5,249 bases of DNA, taken from contig USIK01000060.1 of NCBI GenBank assembly GCA_900554775.1, forward strand, positions 1 to 5,249. Direction: 5' to 3'. Source of the DNA: an uncultured Oscillospiraceae bacterium. GTDB taxonomy: Bacteria > Bacillota > Clostridia > Oscillospirales > Acutalibacteraceae. The notes under the pieces were generated by a model. The model was not told the DNA's origin. It did not search any database and saw only the letters and a list, made by a program, of their open reading frames with translations. The position numbers were made by a program, and so were the translations under genes. Of this stretch, positions 1 to 5,249 are shown piece by piece; within the stretch, counting starts at the first letter, position 1; every line of letters starts with the position of its first letter.

Positions 1-1
1 A

Positions 2-430
2 TTTATATATGAATCAATCAACAAAGACGCTGTTGAACAGGCACTGAAACTTTCAAAATTCACACCGAAAGTGATAATTATGGTGGACGAAGAAGGAGTG
101 GCTCCTATACCTGGTACGGTAAAATATTCGGATTTTGTGAAGAATGCATCGGCAGAAAATCCGAATTTGAATTGGAATCTTTCTAAAATTGATGAAACGA
201 CAAGACTTTATACATCGGGAACAACAGGCAAACCAAAAGGTGTTTGTATAACAAGCATAAACGAAGTGCTTTCGGCGCACGATGTTATGATACATTTCCC
301 GTTCTCGTCAGAGGATAAGTCTATGAATACAACACCTTGGTTCCACAGAGGCGGTTTGCATTCGGGCGGTCTTACACCGACATTTTATGCGGGTGGCTGT
401 GTTACGATAATGCGTAAATTTGACGCGGCT
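2..430 (+). CDS. AMP-forming acyl-CoA synthetase/ligase, internal fragment broken at both ends
   Basis: Fragment of an adenylate-forming enzyme (ANL superfamily: acyl-CoA synthetases, ligases), which activates a carboxylic acid with ATP to an acyl-adenylate and usually passes it to CoA. The frame is open from base 2, so the gene starts outside the window; the GTG at 71 is internal. The diagnostic P-loop-like AMP-binding motif [11 protein letters not shown] lies at about 209-241. It is followed by the family-like [13 protein letters not shown] (about 332-370) and a Gly-rich strand ending in IMRKFDA near 427. After that the frame stays open to a stop at 557-559, but those residues are only the antisense of glnS and do not resemble the family. 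The later adenylation motifs and the C-terminal lid domain are missing. Substrate cannot be told. Family assignment is firm; the 3' truncation probably comes from a chimeric join. Confidence 0.85.
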
Positions 431-1193
431 TTGACGCTATTTCCATGTTGTCGACATCCCACTCATAAAGCGTTCTGTGGTCTTCGAATTCAAGCGAGCA
501 AAGCGAATGCGTTATCCCTTCGAGGGCATCTTCGATTGGGTGCGCGTAGTCATACATAGGGTAGATGCACCATTTATTTCCTTGTTTGTGGTGGTGCGCT
601 TTGTTAATGCGGTAAATAACCGGGTCGCGCATGTTGAAGTTCCCTGAATTAAGGTCTATTTTAGCTCTCAGAGTCATTTTGCCGGTTTCGAATTCGCCAT
701 TTTTCATTCTTAAAAACAGATTTTTGTTTTCGGCTATCGGCCTGTCTCTGTAAGGGCTCACTGCCGGGTGCGAGGCGTCGCCGCGGTTTGCTTTAACTTC
801 TTCAGCGCTGAGCTCGCAAACGTAGGCGAGGCCTTTGTCGATCAATTTGCAAGCGTTTTCGAACATTTCTTCAAAGTAATCCGAAGCGTAGTAGAAGCGG
901 TCTTCCCAGTCAAAGCCGAGCCATTTAACGTCTTTTTTCATTGATTCAACATACTCCACGTCTTCCTTCGAAGGGTTAGTGTCGTCCATTCTAAGGTTGC
1001 AAATTCCACCAAAGGTTTTAGCCGCACCGAAATTTATGCAAATTGCTTTTGCATGCCCGATGTGAAGGTAGCCGTTTGGCTCGGGCGGGAACCTTGTGTG
1101 AACGGTTTTGCCCGCGAATCTGCCGCCGGCGGAAATATCTTTTTTAATATCTTCAAATATGAAATTCCCCATTTTTTCGGAATTTAAATCCAT
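402..1193 (-). CDS. glnS: Glutaminyl-tRNA synthetase, 3'-truncated (catalytic N-terminal half only)
   Basis: Class Ic aminoacyl-tRNA synthetase that charges tRNA-Gln with glutamine in the cytoplasm. About 259 residues are genuine. The HIGH signature appears as [12 protein letters not shown] near residues 36-47, in the GlnRS form PPEPNG. Further GlnRS-typical blocks are [37 protein letters not shown] and [12 protein letters not shown]. Homology ends at KPRQI (about 417); the frame adds only YALS before a stop at 402-404, where homologues continue with a RQIEFARLN-like segment and the KMSKS loop. The KMSKS loop and both C-terminal anticodon-binding beta-barrels are therefore missing, about half of a usual enzyme of roughly 550 residues. 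The start at 1193 has a weak purine-rich site (AAAGAG, 1205-1210) upstream; Met8 is an alternative start without a visible Shine-Dalgarno site. It lies 23 nt after gltX, almost certainly cotranscribed. The truncation is probably an artefact of the join at about 420. Confidence 0.93.
   Translation of the reverse strand: MDLNSEKMGNFIFEDIKKDISAGGRFAGKTVHTRFPPEPNGYLHIGHAKAICINFGAAKTFGGICNLRMDDTNPSKEDVEYVESMKKDVKWLGFDWEDRFYYASDYFEEMFENACKLIDKGLAYVCELSAEEVKANRGDASHPAVSPYRDRPIAENKNLFLRMKNGEFETGKMTLRAKIDLNSGNFNMRDPVIYRINKAHHHKQGNKWCIYPMYDYAHPIEDALEGITHSLCSLEFEDHRTLYEWDVDNMEIASKPRQIYALS
417..431. other. Inverted chimeric junction between acyl-CoA synthetase and glnS
   Basis: Plus-strand synthetase homology runs up to about 427 (residues KFDA). 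Minus-strand GlnRS homology runs down to about 417 (residues KPRQI). The two matches overlap by roughly 10 bases, which read sensibly in both proteins. Neither protein has its C-terminal half beyond this point. Two unrelated genes losing their 3' ends at one base position, tail to tail, points to a microhomology-mediated inverted join: an assembly or amplification chimera, or a true rearrangement breakpoint. Confidence 0.75.
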
Positions 1194-1216
1194 TTAAAAA
1201 ATCACTCTTTCTAAAA

Positions 1217-2662
1217 TTATTTGTTTTCAAGTTTTTCGATTGCTTCCTGGATTCTTCTTAAAGATTCTTCTTTGCCTAAGATTTCCAAGATTTCAATTGC
1301 GCCGCCCGGAGTTACCGTTTTGCCTGAAACAGCGATTCTCACCGGCCACATTACTATAGCGTTTTTAAGTTCGTTTTTAACCGCAAAGTTTATCAAAATT
1401 TCATGAAGCGTTTCATAATCCCATGAAGTTGCGGCTTCAAGCTCATTTTGGATGCTTTTTAATATTTCAAGCGAAGTTTCGGGCGTGCTTTTGCTTTTTT
1501 TGTTCCCGAAAAGCTCGGTGTCATATTCCGGCTGAGTTTCGAAAAATTCGATTATTTCCGGGATTTCCTCCAAAGCTGAAATTCTGCTTTGCAAGAGCTC
1601 TGCGATTTTTTCTTTGTTTACCGATTCTTTTTTGATTACTTTTTGAATGTATGGCAAGCTGAGTTTTAAGAATTCTTCTTTTGATTTTGCACGAATGTAT
1701 TCGGCGTTGAACCAATCAAGTTTTTTGTAGTCGAAAATCGAAGGAGATTTGCTTATTCTTTCGGCTGAAAATTCTTTTTCAAGTTCTTTTAGCGAGAAGA
1801 TTTCTTGGTTGCTGTCCGGGCACCAGCCTAAAAACGCTATGTAGTTTATTATTGCTTCAGGCAGATATCCTTTTTTTAGCAGGTCTTCAAAGCTCACCGC
1901 TCCGTGGCGTTTTGAAAGCTTAGAGGTTGTGCCGTCTTCGTTTTTGCCCATGATTAAAGGCAAGTGAACGTAAGTTGGAATTTCCCAGCCGAATGCTTCA
2001 TAAAGAAGATTGTATTTTGGCGTTGAAGAAAGATACTCGCTTCCTCTTACAACGTGAGTTATTTTCATTTCGTAGTCGTCAATTACATTTGCGAAGTTGT
2101 AAGTCGGGTAGCCGTCGCTTTTAATTAAGATTTGGTCTTCGAGCTCTTTGTTTTCAATTTCAACTCTTCCAAAGACAACGTCATCGAAATATGTTGAGCC
2201 TTCTTTCGGCATTTTTTGCCTTATAACGAATTTCTTTTTTTCGTTTAAAAATTTTTTCACTTCTTCTTCAGAAAGGTCCCTGCATTTGTCGGTGTGGCCT
2301 GAAGCGTGCTCTTCTTCGTCATCGCTTTTTTCGCAAAAGCAATAGTAAGCTTTGCCGAGTGAAACGAGATTTTCGGCGTATTTCAAATAGTTTCCTTTTC
2401 TTTCGCTTTGCCTGTAAGGGCCGTAATCTCCGCCGATGTCCGGGCCTTCGTCGTATTTAAGCCCTACGGTTTCTAAAGTTCTGTAAATTACTTCTTCGGC
2501 GCCTTGCACCAATCTATTTCTGTCGGTGTCTTCGATTCTTAGAATGAATTTTCCGTTTTGAGATTTTGAAATTAAATATTCATAAAGCGCAGTTCTTAAG
2601 TTCCCGATGTGCATGTAGCCTGTGGGGCTGGGTGCGAATCTTGTTCTTACTGTTGAGTTCAT
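1217..2662 (-). CDS. gltX: Glutamyl-tRNA synthetase
   Basis: Complete class Ic synthetase of 481 residues, normal length for bacterial GluRS, which attaches glutamate to tRNA-Glu in the cytoplasm. The HIGH signature is SPTGYMHIGN (residues 12-21), followed by TALYEYL and ILRIEDTDRNR. A likely zinc-binding module in the acceptor-binding domain shows C108-x-C110 and C127. The block SDGYPTYNFANVIDDYEM and then HVVRGSEYLSSTPKY (near 203-217) are typical of GluRS, and the KMSKS loop is TSKLSKRHG (residues 246-254). The C-terminal third is the helical anticodon-binding domain. The start is fixed by a GGAGGA site nine bases upstream and by the 4-base ATGA overlap with the carboxypeptidase gene, which implies translational coupling. 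With glnS next door, this GluRS is more likely discriminating (Glu onto tRNA-Glu only), but that is inferred from context, not read from residues. Confidence 0.97.
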   Translation of the reverse strand: MNSTVRTRFAPSPTGYMHIGNLRTALYEYLISKSQNGKFILRIEDTDRNRLVQGAEEVIYRTLETVGLKYDEGPDIGGDYGPYRQSERKGNYLKYAENLVSLGKAYYCFCEKSDDEEEHASGHTDKCRDLSEEEVKKFLNEKKKFVIRQKMPKEGSTYFDDVVFGRVEIENKELEDQILIKSDGYPTYNFANVIDDYEMKITHVVRGSEYLSSTPKYNLLYEAFGWEIPTYVHLPLIMGKNEDGTTSKLSKRHGAVSFEDLLKKGYLPEAIINYIAFLGWCPDSNQEIFSLKELEKEFSAERISKSPSIFDYKKLDWFNAEYIRAKSKEEFLKLSLPYIQKVIKKESVNKEKIAELLQSRISALEEIPEIIEFFETQPEYDTELFGNKKSKSTPETSLEILKSIQNELEAATSWDYETLHEILINFAVKNELKNAIVMWPVRIAVSGKTVTPGGAIEILEILGKEESLRRIQEAIEKLENK

Positions 2663-3615
2663 AATAGGTCTTCCTCCGATTTGTTTTCTACTAAATTAAT
2701 TTTGACGTAATCTTCCAGGCAAAGGCCTGTCTGCTTTATCAGCGGAGCGTGTTTTTTGCCAACATATCTGAAGTGCCAAGGCTCGTAGATTACTCCGGTT
2801 TTGCTTTTCCATTTTTCTTGATATCTTTCAATAAAGCCGTATTTAGCGGCGTTATCCATCAGCCATTTGTATTCTTTTGTTTTGTAAAAATTGCTTGAAA
2901 CACCGTTAAAGTCAATTGCTAAGCCGGTGTTGTGCTCGCTTGTGTAAGGCTTCGCCACTACTTTTGCGGCTCTTGCTTCGGCTTCCTCATTGGTTATAAC
3001 TTCTTTTGATTTTTCTCGGTCAATTTGCCTTTTGAAAAGCCTTGTTTGAAGGTCTATGTTTCTGTAGCCTGAAGAAATCCAGAGCGAAACTCCTTCTTTT
3101 TTAGCGTCGCATATCATTTTTTCAAGGTCATCTGCCAAAATAGCGCTAACTTCTTTGCCTCGGCAATTTTTGGTTTCTGCTTTGAATTCGGCAGGGAGTT
3201 TATTTTTGATGTTAACCACCTTAAGTTCTGTGGCGCAAGTTTTATTCCAGCTGCTAAAATCATAAAAATCAGAATCGAATTTATATTCTTTTTCTTTAGC
3301 AGAATCCGAAATAACTTGTTCTTTTTCAGATTCTCTTTCAAGCTCTTTTTTGCTTAGCTCATTTAAGTTTGCTGTGTCGTCTTGATTAGGGGCTGCTTTG
3401 AAGTTTGCAGTTTCGCCTGTTATTTCTTTTGCGCTTGAGGCTCCGAATTTATCAAGCGTTAAGTAAAAAGAAGTGAGCCACACTGCAAAAAGCAGGGAAA
3501 TGCCAATGGTTATCATCCACCATTTGATCGTTTTTTTTAGAAATGCTTTGAGTTTTTCATGAAACATAATTTTTTTTATGCTTTTTGAGTCAAGATGCCT
3601 GTAACCTTTAATCAT
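2659..3615 (-). CDS. Membrane-anchored D-alanyl-D-alanine carboxypeptidase, M15B/VanY type
   Basis: A 318-residue zinc peptidase expected to remove the terminal D-Ala from peptidoglycan stem pentapeptides outside the membrane. A Lys-rich N-terminus is followed by one hydrophobic segment (about residues 32-54) without a clear cleavage site, so it is probably a signal anchor. Residues 60-112 are a charged Lys/Glu/Ser-rich spacer. The M15 domain fills the rest. It shows SGYR (182-185), SEHNTGLAIDF (226-236) carrying zinc ligands H228 and D235, and EPWHFRYVG (278-286) with catalytic E278 and zinc ligand H281; these roles are assigned from the VanY family. All key residues are present, so the enzyme looks active. 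The start at 3615 is set by AGGAGG six bases upstream; Met17 has no such site. The gene follows the metallophosphoesterase by 33 nt and overlaps gltX by 4 nt. There are no vanH/A/X or regulator genes beside it, so a housekeeping wall-trimming role fits better than glycopeptide resistance. Confidence 0.92.
   Translation of the reverse strand: MIKGYRHLDSKSIKKIMFHEKLKAFLKKTIKWWMITIGISLLFAVWLTSFYLTLDKFGASSAKEITGETANFKAAPNQDDTANLNELSKKELERESEKEQVISDSAKEKEYKFDSDFYDFSSWNKTCATELKVVNIKNKLPAEFKAETKNCRGKEVSAILADDLEKMICDAKKEGVSLWISSGYRNIDLQTRLFKRQIDREKSKEVITNEEAEARAAKVVAKPYTSEHNTGLAIDFNGVSSNFYKTKEYKWLMDNAAKYGFIERYQEKWKSKTGVIYEPWHFRYVGKKHAPLIKQTGLCLEDYVKINLVENKSEEDLL
2672..2677 (-). promoter_or_regulatory. 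Ribosome binding site of gltX, inside the upstream gene
   Basis: GGAGGA on the minus strand, 9 bases before the gltX ATG. It lies in the last codons (Ser-Glu-Glu) of the carboxypeptidase gene, whose TGA overlaps the gltX ATG as ATGA. This fixes the gltX start and supports coupled translation of the two genes. Confidence 0.85.
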
Positions 3616-3621
3616 GGGTTG

Positions 3622-3627
3622 CCTCCT
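3622..3627 (-). promoter_or_regulatory. Ribosome binding site of the carboxypeptidase gene
   Basis: A perfect AGGAGG on the minus strand, six bases before the ATG at 3615. It decides this start over the internal Met17, which is preceded by an A/T run with no Shine-Dalgarno sequence. Confidence 0.88.
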
Positions 3628-3648
3628 GATTTTTCAAAACTTCTTAGT

Positions 3649-5249
3649 TTAATTATACAAAATTTTGCCTGAAATATCAATGTAGCTTTCTAAATTTGAC
3701 TTTTTAACTTTGCAATTTCCAGCTTCAGTAACCATTATGCTGGTGCCGTCTTTGTCTCTTATTTTGCCGGAAATAACGGTTATTTTACCGCTTGATTTTA
3801 TAGGTGCAGGATATTTAACATTATTCTTTTCGCCAATAATCCCGCCAAAAATGTTTATTTCGGAATTTTCAAGGCCTTTTATGCTTCTTACGAACCCCGC
3901 GGAAACTTCAAGCTTGCAATTAACATTGAAGGTTTCGCTAAGTGAAAGATATTTCCCTGCGGTTACGAAGATTTTGGAATCTAAATTAGGGGCTTCCAAG
4001 AAGCCATTTTTCACGAAATTCGTGCTCGAACTGCCGAGGTAAACGCGGCAATTTTCACCGGTTATTTTTATCCCTTTTTCTTTATGGCTGCCGCCGAAAA
4101 ACGAATTTATAGAAGCAAAATCGCTCACTATCAGCGCGCAATCATCCAAAAGATCTATGATGTTATCGCTGCAAAAATTGCCGAATTTCCTTGTGTTATC
4201 TATGCAGATATTATCCGCCAGGGTGAGCATCATGCCTTTTTCAACTGTGAAATTAATTTGAGTTAATTTTGCAGTGCCCCTTATGCACAGAGGCCGCGTT
4301 ACATTAAGGTGCGTGTTTTTTATGAAGTTTTTGCCGAATTTTATTTCTTCGCCCTCGGCAATTATTGTTCCTACTTTCGGGTTTTTAAAGGCTGACAAAA
4401 ATTCTTTCCTGGTTGTTACTCTGCAAATTCTTCCGGCTGTTATTTGGAAGTAATTTTTTCTGAGTTTAATTGCTTTAAAAAGCTCGCCTGAGTTTTTAAC
4501 TGTTATTTTTTCGTGGTAGCTCAAGTTTTCATAAATAGCTTTTATTTTTTTGAGTTTGTCGCTGTCGTCGAGCCATGGCATATCCGGCAAGGAGCTTATG
4601 AGCTTTGAAACGTATTTGCTATTTTGGTTTTTACTTTCTTTTTTTATAGCGAAGGAATCAATCAGCTTGCTGCCTTCTTCATTTGCGAGAAAAGCCTCGA
4701 ATTTGAGCTCGTTTTCGTTAATGCTAAGCACGGAGTAAACCGGCCCTTCAGGGCTCAAGATTTTTTCAGCCGGAAGCTTAACATCCATCTTTTGAACGTA
4801 ATTTTTTACTCCCGAAGTCCCCGGAACAACGAAGACTGAGCCCAAAGGATTAGTGTAAACAGTGCCTTTTTTCGAGTATTCCTCGCTGCCGACTATTTTT
4901 TTGCAAGAAAGGATTTTAGTCCTCACATAAACGTGGTCATGCCCGCCGAAAATAGCGTCGGCACCACCTAAGTAGGCCAGCTCATCTATTTGATTTGCTA
5001 TTTTTTTAACGTCCGAATCTTTGCAGTGCGGGCCGTTGGAATAAGGCGACTTATGCGTGAAAATTATCTTCCATTTGCTTTTGGAATTTTTCAAAGTTTC
5101 AAGCGCAAAGCTGTATTGAGCTTCGCCGAGGCCGGAATCTGAAAAATTCGTGTTAAGAACCACGAATGTTGCACCGCTGTGTTCGAAGGAATAATAAATT
5201 CCTTTTGAAGTGTCTTGCGGGGGGAGGTTTTTAACGCTAAAGTGCCCAA
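3649..5249 (-). CDS. Calcineurin-like metallophosphoesterase with helical linker and beta-helix-like C-terminal region, 5'-truncated
   Basis: The frame stays open to the right edge, adding 28 codons upstream of the GTG at 5161-5163 (including YYSFEHSGATFVVLNTN), so that GTG is internal and the true start lies outside. Numbering from it: the two-metal phosphoesterase core has IIFTHKSPYSNGPH (34-46, metal ligand H37) and GGHDHVYVRT (73-82, ligands H75 and H77), then PGTSG (114-118). This arrangement resembles purple-acid-phosphatase-like enzymes; the N-terminal metal-binding blocks lie off the window. Residues about 183-240 look like the helical linker module of Firmicute surface proteins (LISSLPD, then AIYENLSYHEKITVKN). 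Residues about 247-504 are short beta-strand units rich in Gly, Asn and Ser, with phrases such as INIFGGIIG and ITVISGKI, suggesting a right-handed beta-helix. No C-terminal LPxTG, membrane span or S-layer module is visible. It is probably exported, but the signal peptide is not in view. Substrate unknown. Confidence 0.85.
   Translation of the reverse strand, partial: GHFSVKNLPPQDTSKGIYYSFEHSGATFVVLNTNFSDSGLGEAQYSFALETLKNSKSKWKIIFTHKSPYSNGPHCKDSDVKKIANQIDELAYLGGADAIFGGHDHVYVRTKILSCKKIVGSEEYSKKGTVYTNPLGSVFVVPGTSGVKNYVQKMDVKLPAEKILSPEGPVYSVLSINENELKFEAFLANEEGSKLIDSFAIKKESKNQNSKYVSKLISSLPDMPWLDDSDKLKKIKAIYENLSYHEKITVKNSGELFKAIKLRKNYFQITAGRICRVTTRKEFLSAFKNPKVGTIIAEGEEIKFGKNFIKNTHLNVTRPLCIRGTAKLTQINFTVEKGMMLTLADNICIDNTRKFGNFCSDNIIDLLDDCALIVSDFASINSFFGGSHKEKGIKITGENCRVYLGSSSTNFVKNGFLEAPNLDSKIFVTAGKYLSLSETFNVNCKLEVSAGFVRSIKGLENSEINIFGGIIGEKNNVKYPAPIKSSGKITVISGKIRDKDGTSIMVTEAGNCKVKKSNLESYIDISGKILYN
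3652..3680 (-). promoter_or_regulatory. Near-consensus SigA/sigma-70 promoter upstream of the carboxypeptidase gene
   Basis: On the minus strand TTGATA (3675-3680; 5 of 6 matches to TTGACA) is followed by exactly 17 bases and then TATAAT (3652-3657; 6 of 6). The element covers the last codons of the metallophosphoesterase gene and ends next to its TAA (3649-3651). Transcription would start near 3645, giving a leader of about 30 nt that contains the AGGAGG site. It would let carboxypeptidase, gltX and glnS be expressed without the phosphoesterase. The hexamers lie in A/T-rich coding sequence, so chance is possible, but the spacing and position are what a real promoter would show. Confidence 0.6.

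Noticed and set aside
71..73. GTG as the start codon of the acyl-CoA synthetase
   Set aside because: The frame is open upstream to base 2 and the motif order shows that an N-terminal part of the domain is missing, so this codon is internal.
428..559. Continuation of the plus-strand synthetase frame to a stop at 557-559, giving a 43-residue C-terminal tail
   Set aside because: It is the exact antisense of well-conserved glnS sequence (WCIYPMYDY...[10 protein letters not shown] on the minus strand) and shows no synthetase features.
1194..1216. Possible terminator or promoter in the gltX-glnS gap
   Set aside because: The 23 bases hold an A/T run but no inverted repeat and no plausible -35/-10 pair at correct spacing, so cotranscription is the simpler reading.
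3114..3341. A 75-codon minus-strand reading frame inside the carboxypeptidase gene, beginning MKENLKKNK
   Set aside because: It lies wholly within the VanY-type gene in another frame, its hydrophobic stretch is a by-product of that gene's codons, and no separate ribosome site supports it.
2659..3615. Glycopeptide (vancomycin) resistance locus, because the gene is VanY-like
   Set aside because: No ligase, dehydrogenase, VanX or two-component genes are beside it. Chromosomal VanY-type carboxypeptidases are common in Firmicutes as wall-maintenance enzymes.
3710..4839. Several plus-strand reading frames of 60-110 codons opposite the metallophosphoesterase
   Set aside because: They are antisense shadows of a well-supported gene, with no family motifs and no ribosome sites.
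5161..5163. GTG as the start codon of the metallophosphoesterase
   Set aside because: The frame is open to the window edge, the 28 codons upstream read as family-typical sequence (YYSFEHSGATFVVLNTN), and no Shine-Dalgarno site precedes the GTG.

Overview
The window looks like a piece of a low-GC bacterial chromosome or metagenomic contig, most likely a Clostridia-type Firmicute. This rests on three things: strong AGGAGG-type Shine-Dalgarno sites, a membrane-anchored VanY-type D,D-carboxypeptidase, and a surface metallophosphoesterase whose helical linker and beta-helix tail resemble Clostridia surface proteins. The lineage is an inference from style, not a database result. Stop codons and Trp codons fit the standard bacterial code.

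Nearly everything from the right edge down to about 420 is one minus-strand gene string. In transcription order it is: (1) the C-terminal 532 codons of a calcineurin-like metallophosphoesterase with a helical linker and a beta-helix-like tail, running off the right edge; (2) a membrane-anchored M15B/VanY-type D-alanyl-D-alanine carboxypeptidase; (3) glutamyl-tRNA synthetase (gltX), whose ATG overlaps the carboxypeptidase stop in an ATGA; and (4) glutaminyl-tRNA synthetase (glnS), 23 nt further on. Gaps are 33 nt, -4 nt and 23 nt, with no visible terminator. A near-consensus SigA-type promoter (TTGATA, 17 bp, TATAAT) overlaps the end of the phosphoesterase gene, so the carboxypeptidase-gltX-glnS part may be its own transcription unit.

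The left 430 bases are different. They hold a plus-strand internal fragment of an AMP-forming acyl-CoA synthetase/ligase, open at the left edge. This gene and glnS run tail to tail into each other and both lose their C-terminal halves at the same point (about 417-431), within roughly 10 bp that fits both proteins. That is the signature of an inverted chimeric join (assembly or amplification artefact) or of a true rearrangement breakpoint. I favour an artefact.

Functionally, the right-hand genes pair cell-surface work (phosphoester hydrolysis, trimming of peptidoglycan stem peptides) with the two synthetases that charge tRNA-Glu and tRNA-Gln. I see no mobile element, CRISPR array, RNA gene or defence system. 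No gene-free stretch exceeds about 35 bases.
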